Assembly: GCA_947503835.1 (NCBI GenBank) | Contig: CANNFM010000009.1 | Span: 124,001 to 188,000, forward strand | DNA from: an uncultured Aquimarina sp. | GTDB lineage: Bacteria > Bacteroidota > Bacteroidia > Flavobacteriales > Flavobacteriaceae | Direction: 5' to 3' | Length of the DNA: 64,000 bases | Part shown: positions 26,247-35,592 of the stretch, in pieces | Position numbering within the stretch: position 1 is the stretch's first letter | Layout: each line of letters begins with the position of its first letter | Notes under the pieces: generated by a model | Seen by the model: only the letters and a program-made list of their open reading frames with translations | What the model was told of the DNA's origin: nothing | Databases searched by the model: none | Position numbers and translations under genes: made by a program

Positions 26247-27329
26247 GTGCCTAAAGAGAACGCCAAACATACTAATCTATCATCAAAAGTACCTTCAAGC
26301 ACTAATAGCCAGGCTATTGGTCGGTTTAAACAACTACAACAAAAAGAAGTCTCGGTAGAAACTATTTTTAAGGCTATCACTTCTAAAGATACTACAGCCT
26401 TAAGCAGAGGTATTACTTTAATTGAAAGCACACAACTCAGCCATACCAAAAAAGCACAACAACTCATCGAAAAGTGCTTACCCTATGCCAATAATTCGGT
26501 TAGAATAGGAATAACAGGTGTTCCCGGAGTTGGAAAAAGCACCTTTATTGAAGCACTAGGGAGTTTACTTATTCAAAAGGGTAAAAAAGTTGCCGTTTTA
26601 GCAGTAGACCCAAGTAGCACAATCTCTCATGGTAGTATTTTAGGAGATAAAACCCGTATGGAATCGTTAGTCAGATCCTCGGATGCATTTATCAGACCTT
26701 CTCCTTCGGGAAATTCGTTAGGTGGGGTTGCGCAAAAAACAAGAGAATCAATTATTCTTTGCGAAGCAGCCGGATATGATATCATTATTATTGAAACTGT
26801 GGGAGTAGGACAAAGTGAAACCGCTGTACATAGTATGGTAGATTTCTTTTTATTGTTAAAACTTGCCGGAGCTGGCGACGAATTACAAGGGATCAAAAGG
26901 GGTATTATCGAAATGGCAGACGCTATCGTGATCAATAAGGCCGATGGTGATAATCTAAAACGCGCCAGAGAAGCAAAAAATAAATTCAGAAAAGCACTGC
27001 ATCTATACCCTCTTAACAAAAATAGTTGGTCTCCCGAAGTATTGACATGTAGCGCACTGGAAGAAAAAGGTATTGAAGAAATATGGAACTTGATTTTAAA
27101 ATATCTCGATATTACAGCTAAAAATGGTTTTTTTGAGAATAACCGAATTCAACAAAATAAATTTTGGTTACTACAAACCATTGAAGAACAACTAAAAAGT
27201 AATTTCTATAACCACCCTAAAGTACGAACAGCATTAGATTCTCAAATCGAAGCCGTGCAACAGCATAAAATAACACCTTTTGCTGCAGCCAGATATTTAT
27301 TGGAGTTAAGCAAAAAGGAATTTAAATAA
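26247..27329 (+). CDS. meaB: Methylmalonyl-CoA mutase GTPase chaperone MeaB
   Basis: G3E-type GTPase that guards adenosylcobalamin loading of methylmalonyl-CoA mutase. Walker A is ITGVPGVGKSTFIE near residue 90; VLAVDPSSTISHGSILGDKTRM and IRPSPSGNSLGGVA are MeaB/ArgK hallmarks; IIIETVGVGQSE holds the switch and INKADGDN the base-specificity NKxD. The start is GTG (an in-frame stop lies just upstream, so no ATG is available). The N-terminal 45 residues are less conserved and Ser/Thr-rich. Together with the adenosyltransferase at 9327 it supports B12-dependent methylmalonyl-CoA metabolism. Its stop is one base from the convergent gene. Confidence 0.94.
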   Translation: MPKENAKHTNLSSKVPSSTNSQAIGRFKQLQQKEVSVETIFKAITSKDTTALSRGITLIESTQLSHTKKAQQLIEKCLPYANNSVRIGITGVPGVGKSTFIEALGSLLIQKGKKVAVLAVDPSSTISHGSILGDKTRMESLVRSSDAFIRPSPSGNSLGGVAQKTRESIILCEAAGYDIIIIETVGVGQSETAVHSMVDFFLLLKLAGAGDELQGIKRGIIEMADAIVINKADGDNLKRAREAKNKFRKALHLYPLNKNSWSPEVLTCSALEEKGIEEIWNLILKYLDITAKNGFFENNRIQQNKFWLLQTIEEQLKSNFYNHPKVRTALDSQIEAVQQHKITPFAAARYLLELSKKEFK

Positions 27330-27330
27330 C

Positions 27331-28596
27331 TTAAAAACTTCTCTTCTTTTTTTCCTTTAAATTAAAACGATATACATACCCCAAACTAAGTTCAGAAAAA
27401 TCCGCTTGTCCTAAGTTGGCATTAATATTTGCTCCAATAAATATATTATTTCTAGTTGCCTTGTATGTATTAATTAGATAGTATTTTACTCCTAATCGAC
27501 TGGTAACCGTTCGTTTTACTTCATAATACCAATCCAATTCTCCTAAAAAATATTTATTATTATAGAATTCACCCTGACTAAGTTGCCAATCAATTTTATA
27601 AAATGGTTTATGAATATTAAGCCCGAGGTCGAATTCAATACCAACGTGACCCACAAAAAGTTCGGTACTTGCAAAAAAACCAAAATTAGTAGCATAACGG
27701 TACGGGTTGTCTCTAAAAAAAGGAACTTGTTCTCTTATGAGTTGGCGATCTTCGTTTATATAATCATAATAATGCTCATAGAAACGATAATAAAACCCTC
27801 CTCCAAATTTAAACGTCTTGTTTATAATTTTTCCTGCAGAAACCGCTATTGAATACACCTCTTTTTTATCATTAAAAGACTCAGAAAGTACATTCTGTCC
27901 AATACCAGTTCTTATGGATAAATACTTTTGTGAGGATCTAATTTTTTCAAACTTCTGATTATTCTCTTTTGTATCAGAAATTACAGGTTCTTTACCTATA
28001 GTTGAAGATAAACTTAATAAAAATGAATTAAGCCCTTGGTTTGGTAATTGTGTATGACCATTAGAATAATGAATATATCCTAATCCTAACCGCAAGTCCA
28101 TCAATCCTGTTCTAAAGAAATCATAATAGAGGAATGATTTAAAAGACCAATTAATTTGTGTAGTAACAGCTTTATTAAATGGATTACTATCAGGATCAAA
28201 TTGAGTATCAATATAAGAAGATCCAAAGCCCACATTTAAATTCCATCTATCCGTCTTTTTTTTAAATAATCCAAACTCGACAAAAGGTATTAGCGTATAT
28301 GCATGTCCTAATTTTTCTGTATTTCCTAAATCTGTAAATCCAAAAGAGATACCCGTTTTAGGATACCCCAATCCTACTCCCCAATGTTTGTTGTTCGAAC
28401 GATTATAGTTCCCTAAACTTAAAAAAAAAGATTTTTGCAATTTGGTCTCCGGGAAACCGGTGTTTGCCTCCATAGTCTTCCCTAATAAAACTTCGGGCAT
28501 GACAAAAAACAATTCCTTTTCCTTGTTCTTAAGTTCTTGTCCATATAATTGTATTCCCATAAAAAATATGAGCAAGCAGTACTCCTTATACTTCAT
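27331..28596 (-). CDS. Outer membrane acyloxyacyl hydrolase, PagL-like
   Basis: 421 residues with signal peptide (YCLLIFFMGIQLYGQ) and a beta-barrel pattern throughout. The segment LGLGYIHYSNGHTQLPNQGL near residue 180 carries the catalytic His and Ser of PagL lipid A 3-O-deacylases (HxSN ... PNxG), so it is probably an outer-membrane lipid A or similar acyl hydrolase. The remaining strands (about 220-421) are longer than in PagL of enterobacteria (about 170 residues), as if a second barrel domain were attached. Motifs are intact. Monocistronic, convergent with meaB. Confidence 0.75.
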   Translation of the reverse strand: MKYKEYCLLIFFMGIQLYGQELKNKEKELFFVMPEVLLGKTMEANTGFPETKLQKSFFLSLGNYNRSNNKHWGVGLGYPKTGISFGFTDLGNTEKLGHAYTLIPFVEFGLFKKKTDRWNLNVGFGSSYIDTQFDPDSNPFNKAVTTQINWSFKSFLYYDFFRTGLMDLRLGLGYIHYSNGHTQLPNQGLNSFLLSLSSTIGKEPVISDTKENNQKFEKIRSSQKYLSIRTGIGQNVLSESFNDKKEVYSIAVSAGKIINKTFKFGGGFYYRFYEHYYDYINEDRQLIREQVPFFRDNPYRYATNFGFFASTELFVGHVGIEFDLGLNIHKPFYKIDWQLSQGEFYNNKYFLGELDWYYEVKRTVTSRLGVKYYLINTYKATRNNIFIGANINANLGQADFSELSLGYVYRFNLKEKKKRSF

Positions 28597-28988
28597 GTAT
28601 TTATTTTACCTAACCCTGCAGATCGTTTTTTCCCTTAACTTTCTTAATTGGTTATTGGTTATCTTTCCTAAATCATCCTTCACTTATAAAAAATGATAGT
28701 CTGAATATTTATTATTTTGATTTTGTATCAAAAACCAAATGTTAAAAATAGAAGAAATATTTAACATTCCTATAACAAAAAATATAGAGAAAGAGATTTT
28801 ACCCACTGCAGTGTTTTGAAAAGTGTTTAATTTTTATTCAAAAGAAAGAAGAATTGAGCACAAACAATTGTAACTGATACTGTAGTACTATCAGCTCATT
28901 GAGCATAGAATTCCTTATAAGGATCAGAATAAGAAGTTGAGTTATCCTTTTTCGAAATTACAGACTCCGAAAACCTTTTAAATTTACC
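28597..28988. other. Non-coding gap with tandem small hairpins
   Basis: About 390 bases without a credible gene. Two small hairpins stand together: CTGATA/TATCAG (28874-28894) and GCTCA T TGAGC just after. No promoter of the TAnnTTTG type is evident to me. The region holds the promoter of the minus-strand PagL-like gene and the 3' side of the gene at 28989. Confidence 0.4.
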
Positions 28989-29267
28989 TTATTTATCTTC
29001 TATATCCCCCACCTCTTCTTTACTTACGCCTGTAGGTACATCTATCACTGGATTTTCAAAGCTCTGCATCGAATCTGCTAATCTTTTACTTATTTTTACC
29101 AAGTAAACGGTATCGGCTGTTTTTACTTCTACAGCTTCAATGGCTTCATTGTGATGGTTTTTAAACGAAATAATATCTCGATCGGCGTAACCATCAGGAA
29201 ATTTTTCTACAAGAAGGTTTAAGATATTTTTATTCAATTTTTTGTAGTCAACAATTACTCTTCTCAT
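28989..29267 (-). CDS. Conserved 92-aa protein of unknown function
   Basis: Small soluble protein: VDYKKLNKNILNLLVEKFPD, then DIISFKNHHNEAIEAVEVKT and DTVYLVKISKRL, then an acidic, disordered end (KEEVGDIEDK). The pattern is one I know from hypothetical proteins of many Flavobacteriaceae, usually near the same size. No signal or membrane part. Function not known. Own transcription unit, divergent from the BCCT gene. Confidence 0.72.
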   Translation of the reverse strand: MRRVIVDYKKLNKNILNLLVEKFPDGYADRDIISFKNHHNEAIEAVEVKTADTVYLVKISKRLADSMQSFENPVIDVPTGVSKEEVGDIEDK

Positions 29268-29604
29268 GGGTTTGCAGGTTTAGTTAGTGATATCTATCAG
29301 AAATGCGCAGAAGCAACATTTTATAATACAAACCTTGGGGTATATTTTTCTAACTAGCCCCAAGTAACGTTCAATTCGGGTATAGAGCATATTATATTGT
29401 TATGCTACTACAAGTTTATTTAAAAAAAATGACACTTTCGAGAAATCAATCTTAAAAAATAATTTATTTTTTAGAGTTTTTACTTGTTAAAAAACTCAAA
29501 ACTTTATTGTCTTTAGTAATCTATTCTCAAAACTTTTTTAGACATTTATAATCACAGCAAAAGTGAGACTATAAAAAAACTTCACTTAGTAAGCGTAATA
29601 GCTC
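29268..29604. other. Non-coding gap, divergent promoters expected
   Basis: 337 AT-rich bases between two divergent genes. A hairpin with GAGTTTTT/AAAAACTC arms (29474-29481 and 29490-29497) is visible; its role is unclear. I see no clear TAnnTTTG element. Confidence 0.4.
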
Positions 29605-31125
29605 ATGAAATTAAATCTTAAGCAAAATAGTTTACTCTATATTTCATTAGGTATACTGCTCTTTTTTTCATTTTTCTTATATGTTTTTACATTAGAAACC
29701 TATAATGGGATTGAATCCTTTTCTGTATATATACGTCAGCGATTTGGTCGATTCTATCTTTGGCTGGGGTTGCTTTGTGTATTACTTTTGATTGTGTTGG
29801 CATTTTCTAGTTGGGGGAAACATCGTTTAGGAAAAGACACCGATCGACCACAGTTTTCTCGTTTAGCATGGATATCTATGTTATATAGTGCAGGAATGGG
29901 TGCAGGAATCTTACTTCGTGCAGTACAAGAACCGGTTTTTATGATGCGTAACCCCCCTATCAATACTCAAACCGACTCTGGAACAATAGCTCTAGAATAC
30001 ACCTTTTATCAATGGGGTTTTACGGCCTGGGCATTTTATGCCGTATTTGCAATCGCTGTAGGATATTATCTCTTTGTGCAATCCAAAAAAGTATTATCCA
30101 GTAGTGCTTTTTCTTCGGTAGAACGGCTGGTGACTTCAAAAAAACCACAACAACTTATTTTTGGTAGTATTGATGTTCTTGCTATTCTTACAACCGTTTT
30201 TGGACTTGTAGCTGCCATTGGGTTAGGTACCACTCAAATCGAAGGAGGTCTTACGCACTTGTTGCAAGAAGATTTTGGGCTTAAAGGCACTATTATAGTG
30301 CTTCTTATCATTTCGGTTTTGGCATTTATATCTGTTTTTAGAGGCGTAAACAAGGGGATTAAAGTAATCTCTACCTGGAATATTTATATTACCATTGCTC
30401 TGTTGTTTTTTGTACTTCTGCAAAGTGATGTTTTATCTGTTTTTAGTCAATTCTCAACCTCGTTGTTTTATTATATTATTGATTTTATTCCACTAAGCCT
30501 GGCCTATGGGCAATATGACCCCGGCGAAGCATTTCTTACAGATTGGACCTACTATTATTGGGCATTTTGGTTAGCCTGGGCACCTTTTACCGGTATCTTT
30601 ATTGCACGTATTTCGAAAGGAAGAACTCTTCGAGAAATTATATTGGGTGTGCTGCTTATACCTTCATTAGGAACTTTTTTCTGGTTTACGACCTTTGGGC
30701 AATCGGCTTTTGCTATCATCGAAAATTTGGGTACTTACCAAGGCCAATTTGATAATGTATTTAGTTCGATTTTTATCTTTTTTGAAAACTACCCTTTTCA
30801 AGGATTTATAAATACGCTAACTATTTTACTTCTCATAAGCTTTCTGGTCACTTCATTAGACTCTGCCATTTTTGTACTAAGTATGTTTACAGACGACGGA
30901 AAACAAGAGCCTTCAAAACGACACCGCCTTTTATGGAGTATTATCCTTACTATTTTTTCTATTGGTATTATTTTGTTAGGAAATGCAAAGGCAGATATTA
31001 ATGTCCTGATCGCAATGCAAAAACTTCTCATTATTACATCTCTACCCTTTTCAATACTTATGGTAGTAATGATTATTCTTTTTATATATGATTTCAGAAA
31101 AAAACAACAAATCGATTCTACTTAA
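29605..31125 (+). CDS. BCCT family betaine/choline/carnitine transporter
   Basis: Inner-membrane Na+ or H+ symporter, 506 residues, 12 membrane helices. Diagnostic stretches are YSAGMGAGILLRAVQEPVF near residue 95 (the G-rich Na+ site of helix 3) and the helix 8 aromatic pocket in YYYWAFWLAWAPFTGIFIAR near residue 320. LDSAIFVLSMFTDDG is also typical. It probably takes up an osmoprotectant such as glycine betaine in a marine bacterium; the exact substrate is not decidable. No regulatory C-terminal domain is attached. The PBP gene follows 21 bases later on the same strand and may share transcription. Confidence 0.9.
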   Translation: MKLNLKQNSLLYISLGILLFFSFFLYVFTLETYNGIESFSVYIRQRFGRFYLWLGLLCVLLLIVLAFSSWGKHRLGKDTDRPQFSRLAWISMLYSAGMGAGILLRAVQEPVFMMRNPPINTQTDSGTIALEYTFYQWGFTAWAFYAVFAIAVGYYLFVQSKKVLSSSAFSSVERLVTSKKPQQLIFGSIDVLAILTTVFGLVAAIGLGTTQIEGGLTHLLQEDFGLKGTIIVLLIISVLAFISVFRGVNKGIKVISTWNIYITIALLFFVLLQSDVLSVFSQFSTSLFYYIIDFIPLSLAYGQYDPGEAFLTDWTYYYWAFWLAWAPFTGIFIARISKGRTLREIILGVLLIPSLGTFFWFTTFGQSAFAIIENLGTYQGQFDNVFSSIFIFFENYPFQGFINTLTILLLISFLVTSLDSAIFVLSMFTDDGKQEPSKRHRLLWSIILTIFSIGIILLGNAKADINVLIAMQKLLIITSLPFSILMVVMIILFIYDFRKKQQIDST

Positions 31126-31146
31126 TAATATGTCACTTTAGACGTT

Positions 31147-33417
31147 ATGTATGTCGATATTAGAATTATGATAAAGAAACTTATAGAAAAAAGAGGGGTT
31201 AAATGGTCGCTACTCATATTGAGCGGGACTATTTTGATCTTCCTATGCTTTTATGCAAGTATATATTTTGGTTTTTTCGGAAAACTACCTACTAAAAAAG
31301 AATTAAGCTCTTTAAAACAAGCAGAAGCAACTCAAGTATTAGACAAAGATGGGAACTTAATTGGCAAGTACTACATTTACGACAGACAGCCTATAACCTA
31401 TGAAGATTTGCCTCAACACCTTATTGATGCACTGGTTGCTACAGAAGATGTACGTTTTTATGAACATGATGGTGTAGACAACAAAAGTCTGCTACGAGTA
31501 TTTTTTAAAACAATATTACTACAAGATAAATCCTCTGGAGGAGGAAGCACAATAACATTACAACTTGCCAAAAACCTATTCGGAAGAAAAAAGTACAGGA
31601 TGTTTACTACGGTTATTAATAAGCTAAAAGAATCTTTCGTTGCAAAAAGAATAGAGGATATATATTCAAAAAAAGAAATTCTTACGCTTTACTTTAATAC
31701 GGTTCCGTTTCCTGATAACACCTATGGAATTGAAAGTGCCACTCAAAAATTCTTTAATAAACCGACTCACAAACTAACACTTTCTGAAGCTGCAACACTT
31801 ATCGGAACGCTAAAAGCCAATCATAGTTATAATCCAAGGCTTTTTCCCGAAAGAAGCCAGCTGCGAAGAGACGTTGTCCTTCAGCAGATGGTCAAATATG
31901 AATATATAAGTACTAATCGAGCAGATCAAACAATGAGTCAAAGTATCGCTTTAGACTATCAATATTTTAATCACGACCTTGGGTTAGCCCCATACTTTAG
32001 ATCAGCAGTAAAAAAAGAACTTACCGAAATTTTAAAAAAACATAAAAAACCAGATAGTACGATATATGATGTACATAATGATGGATTAATTGTTCACACT
32101 ACATTAGATTACAAAATGCAAGTTTTGGCCGAAGAAGCTATGAAAGAACACATGCAAGTCTTACAAAGCGATTATGAAAAATCGTATGGTAGTGCAGCTC
32201 CATGGAAAAACAATAAAGATCTTGTACAGAAAGCGATGAAAGGTCTTGAGATCTATAAGGAATACAAAAAACAAGGATTCACCGAAAATCAAATTAAGGA
32301 CTCTCTTTCTGTAAAAAAAGATATAGAATTATTTGAATGGGCGGGAAACACCACAGTAAAAGCATCTTCTCTGGATAGTCTTCAACATTACCTCAAGTTT
32401 CTTAATGCAGGAATGATTGCTATAGAACCTTCTACAGGGGCAATCCAAGCTTATCTTGGCGGAATCGACTATCGTTACTTTAAATATGATCATGTGTCGC
32501 AAAGCAAAAGACAAGTAGGATCTACCTTTAAACCTTTTGTATACACAACTGCTATTGAAAATGGCATGAAGCCGTGTACTTATTTTTCGACAAAAGAAAT
32601 CACCTATACCAATTTAGATAATTGGACTCCTAAAAATTCTTCAGAAGAAGAAGAAGATCCTCATCTTAACTTTACTTTAGAAAAGGCATTGAGTACTTCT
32701 GTAAATACAATTGCCGTAAAGGTTTTAAATGAAATTGGAATCCCAAAAGTAATAGATCAGGTTAGAAAATTAGGCATTACTGATTCTCTTTCTAAAAAAC
32801 CTGCTATGGCATTAGGTACAGATGGTATTAAGATTAAAGACCTGGCGGGAGCATATGCCAGTTATGTACATGATGGAAAAGCAGTACAACCCTATTATAT
32901 ATCCAGAATTGAAGATAAAAACGGTAAGCTTATTGCCTCTTTTGAACCCGTGATTGCTGAAACACCCGCCTATAGTGATTATACAAAACAAGTACTACTA
33001 GAGATGATGAAATCTACTGTAGAACAAGGTACCGCTACCCGATTAAGAACTACCTACCAGTTAGAGAATGATATTGCCGGTAAAACAGGAACTACTCAGG
33101 ATAACAAAGATGGTTGGTTTGTGGGTATTACACCTCAACTAGTTACCGTAACTTGGGTAGGAAATGATAATTACAATATTGGTTTCAAAACTACAGCTTT
33201 AGGCCAGGGAGCAAATACGGCCTTACCCATTTTTGCAAAACTGTATCAAAAAATGAATCTCGATACCACTTTTGACCCTATTACAAAAAGTAAATTTGAA
33301 GAACCTTCGGAAGAAGTATTACAAGATTTAGACTGTAAATCTGAAAAAAGAGACAATATCTTAAAACGGCTTTTTGGTAAAAAGAAGAAAAAGAAAAAGT
33401 TTAAAAAAGAGACATAA
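31147..33417 (+). CDS. Class A penicillin-binding protein (PBP1-type)
   Basis: Bifunctional peptidoglycan synthase. One N-terminal membrane helix (LLILSGTILIFLCFYASIYF), a GT51 transglycosylase domain with catalytic Glu in VATEDVRFYEHDG and the SGGGSTITLQLAKNLF stretch, then a transpeptidase domain with SxxK in VGSTFKPF near residue 459, SxN in LSTSVNTIAV and KTG in AGKTGTTQDNKDGWF. The end is a very Lys-rich tail. Start could be 31147 or 31168 (MIKKLIEK); I keep the longer one with low certainty. It lies 21 bases after the BCCT gene. Confidence 0.94.
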   Translation: MYVDIRIMIKKLIEKRGVKWSLLILSGTILIFLCFYASIYFGFFGKLPTKKELSSLKQAEATQVLDKDGNLIGKYYIYDRQPITYEDLPQHLIDALVATEDVRFYEHDGVDNKSLLRVFFKTILLQDKSSGGGSTITLQLAKNLFGRKKYRMFTTVINKLKESFVAKRIEDIYSKKEILTLYFNTVPFPDNTYGIESATQKFFNKPTHKLTLSEAATLIGTLKANHSYNPRLFPERSQLRRDVVLQQMVKYEYISTNRADQTMSQSIALDYQYFNHDLGLAPYFRSAVKKELTEILKKHKKPDSTIYDVHNDGLIVHTTLDYKMQVLAEEAMKEHMQVLQSDYEKSYGSAAPWKNNKDLVQKAMKGLEIYKEYKKQGFTENQIKDSLSVKKDIELFEWAGNTTVKASSLDSLQHYLKFLNAGMIAIEPSTGAIQAYLGGIDYRYFKYDHVSQSKRQVGSTFKPFVYTTAIENGMKPCTYFSTKEITYTNLDNWTPKNSSEEEEDPHLNFTLEKALSTSVNTIAVKVLNEIGIPKVIDQVRKLGITDSLSKKPAMALGTDGIKIKDLAGAYASYVHDGKAVQPYYISRIEDKNGKLIASFEPVIAETPAYSDYTKQVLLEMMKSTVEQGTATRLRTTYQLENDIAGKTGTTQDNKDGWFVGITPQLVTVTWVGNDNYNIGFKTTALGQGANTALPIFAKLYQKMNLDTTFDPITKSKFEEPSEEVLQDLDCKSEKRDNILKRLFGKKKKKKKFKKET

Positions 33418-33504
33418 TTTCTTTGGAAGAACCTAAAAGGTTAAAAAAAGAAGCTAAAAGCATCTTCGAAGCACCTAAAAGGTACTTTTTTTATACTAAA
33501 AGAA

Positions 33505-34080
33505 TCAAATAGTGCTGTTGCCATACTTCTTTATTAAAAAAGTATGCAGTTTAAACGCTCCAAGGCCTAATAGGATACCAATAGCCATACCCGTGATAAT
33601 ATCGCCCGGATAATGCACTCCAACATAGATTCTACTATAGCTTACCACAATAGACCACACTACCATAAACGGAAAGATATACTTAAGATGTTTCTGCAAT
33701 GCTAATCCAGTAAAGAAAGCTAATGCCATAGAACTCGCTGCATGTGCAGAAAAATATCCATGGCGTCCACAACGTTCTGCAATAAAGCGAGTAAAATCTG
33801 CTACCCCATCTGCTCTACAGGGCCTGGGCCTCATAAAAAGTACATTTTTAAACAAATTTGATAATTGATCTGAAGCAGCAATAAGAGCTGCAACAACCAA
33901 TAAAGTAATTATCGTACCTCGTATACCAAAATATTTATAAAAAAAGAATAGCAGAACCAAATACAATGGGATTTGATATAACTTTTCGGTCATAAACAAC
34001 CAAAACCAATCCCATGATGAAGTTCCTAAATTGTTGAGATATAAAAAAAGATCTTTATCTAATTGTATGAGCTCTTCCAT
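33505..34080 (-). CDS. PAP2 family phosphatase
   Basis: Integral membrane acid phosphatase of 191 residues, 5-6 helices. The three motif parts are present: KNVLFMRPRP (Lys, Arg), YFSAHAASSMA (Ser-x-His) and SRIYVGVHYPGDI (Arg, His, Asp). Members dephosphorylate undecaprenyl pyrophosphate, phosphatidic acid or related lipids at the periplasmic face; which applies here is not clear. Convergent with the PBP gene, with which a link to lipid II recycling would fit but is not shown. A short acidic protein gene is directly upstream. Confidence 0.9.
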   Translation of the reverse strand: MEELIQLDKDLFLYLNNLGTSSWDWFWLFMTEKLYQIPLYLVLLFFFYKYFGIRGTIITLLVVAALIAASDQLSNLFKNVLFMRPRPCRADGVADFTRFIAERCGRHGYFSAHAASSMALAFFTGLALQKHLKYIFPFMVVWSIVVSYSRIYVGVHYPGDIITGMAIGILLGLGAFKLHTFLIKKYGNSTI

Positions 34081-34097
34081 TTACTAAATTAAGTCTT

Positions 34098-34325
34098 TTA
34101 GTCATCATAGCGTTCAATCTCGCGGTCATAGAAATCATTTGCCTCCTGAAAAAGATTCTCTGCCTCACTCTGAAGCTCTTTTTCATCGTGTTTATCAAAT
34201 TCCTCGAGCCACTCTACTTCGTCATTTGCCAAATTAATAATAAACATGGGAAACTCTGTGTGCACGACAAAAATAGCTTCTGGATAATCAGTATTATCTC
34301 CTAATAAGAATTTTGGAAAGCCCAT
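34098..34325 (-). CDS. Small acidic conserved protein
   Basis: 75 residues, strongly acidic: GFPKFLLGDNTDYPEAIFVV, then HTEFPMFIINLANDEVEWLE and a charged end with DYDREIERYDD-like residues. No signal peptide or membrane helix. I know similar short proteins from Flavobacteriaceae but no function. It lies 17 bases before the PAP2 phosphatase gene on the same strand, so it could be cotranscribed. Confidence 0.68.
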   Translation of the reverse strand: MGFPKFLLGDNTDYPEAIFVVHTEFPMFIINLANDEVEWLEEFDKHDEKELQSEAENLFQEANDFYDREIERYDD

Positions 34326-34401
34326 AAATGAAAACTTAAAAATTTTAACGGTTCAAAGGTACTATCTTTTTGGGGCAAACCAGAATATTATTATGTTACT
34401 G

Positions 34402-35487
34402 TTACTTAATTTTAATCTCGATTCTATTATTAGAATCAGGATCCAAATCAGAACCAGTAGTAACGACAGGCGATGTATCCCCGGCTGCAATAATTTCGAT
34501 TAGTGACTCATCTACACCTTTTTCAATCATATATTTCTTCACATTACTAGCTCTCATGGCAGACATGATTTCGTTCTCGAATCTCGAACCTGCATCATCT
34601 GCGTGACCAATAATTTTAACTGTGCTTACTTTAAATATGGTTACATATTGGATATAAGAATCCAATGCTTTCTGAATCTCTTTATAGGCTTCACTTTCTC
34701 CAACCAAAAATTCAATCGGTGAAAAATCAAGAGCCATATTACACACTTGTCCAGCAACAAGGTTTTTAGGCGTTTTCATTTCCATAAGCAAAACATCATC
34801 AACAAAATAATATCCTGTATCGTATTTACCTCCTTTTACAGATTTTCCCTTTGGGTTATCTGAAAAATATCCTAGAGAGATATACTTTTCGGTCCCTTTT
34901 GCTTTATATACTCCACATACCTTGGTCCATCCTTTAGTGTTACAAACCATTTTAGAGGATCCTACATGTAAAGGTAGTTTTGATGTGGCAGATATTCTCG
35001 GGATTCTAGCACTAAAATAAGCTCCTATAGAAGAGGTACATGAATTAGATATCCCTTCTCCAAGAGAGACATACATATGATAATAATAATATTTACCTGC
35101 TCCCAGTGGTCGCTTTAGCTTAGCCGTTACTCCTTCTTTATGCATTCCTCCGGCAATATACATTCCTACTTTTCCATCTCCGGTTTTTGGTTCTTGAGCT
35201 CCAAACTGCTTTAAAAAATTTGGTGATTTATGTATAAACCTAACCGATGCTAATCCTGGGTGATATACATCAGGAGTATTAATAGAAGGTTTCCAATCTT
35301 TCATAATTCCAAAATTTTGCATTTCCATATCCATACGCTTAATGGTCGTATTGATATTCTCGAAACTAGGATTTGGAATTAAATTTTGGGCGATACTGTG
35401 TTCGAAGTTTTGACTGTTACTGCTATGTGCAATTGCTAATGTAAAAACAATAAGCAGTAGACAAAATTTAGAATTTGGGACTCTCAT
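34402..35487 (-). CDS. OmpA-family protein with N-terminal carbohydrate-binding-like domain
   Basis: 361 residues with signal peptide (LLIVFTLAIAHSSNSQ). The N-terminal 240 residues resemble the beta-sandwich found before OmpA domains in Bacteroidota (NLIPNPSFENINTT, YYFVDDVLLMEMKTPK) and may bind sugar or protein. The OmpA C-terminal domain binds peptidoglycan: VKIIGHADDAGSRFENEIMS, then ASNVKKYMIEKGVDES and DPDSNNRIEIKIK. The usual NRRVEI is NRIEI here. Likely in the outer membrane or periplasm, where it anchors the envelope. Single gene. Confidence 0.86.
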   Translation of the reverse strand: MRVPNSKFCLLLIVFTLAIAHSSNSQNFEHSIAQNLIPNPSFENINTTIKRMDMEMQNFGIMKDWKPSINTPDVYHPGLASVRFIHKSPNFLKQFGAQEPKTGDGKVGMYIAGGMHKEGVTAKLKRPLGAGKYYYYHMYVSLGEGISNSCTSSIGAYFSARIPRISATSKLPLHVGSSKMVCNTKGWTKVCGVYKAKGTEKYISLGYFSDNPKGKSVKGGKYDTGYYFVDDVLLMEMKTPKNLVAGQVCNMALDFSPIEFLVGESEAYKEIQKALDSYIQYVTIFKVSTVKIIGHADDAGSRFENEIMSAMRASNVKKYMIEKGVDESLIEIIAAGDTSPVVTTGSDLDPDSNNRIEIKIK

Positions 35488-35592
35488 TTTTTGTATTCTG
35501 TTTTTTTGGAAAGATAGTTAATTATTAGTTAATACCAAATAAACGCAATAAGTCTATTAAACGTATTTCTTCTTTAATTTTTATTAAAATAA

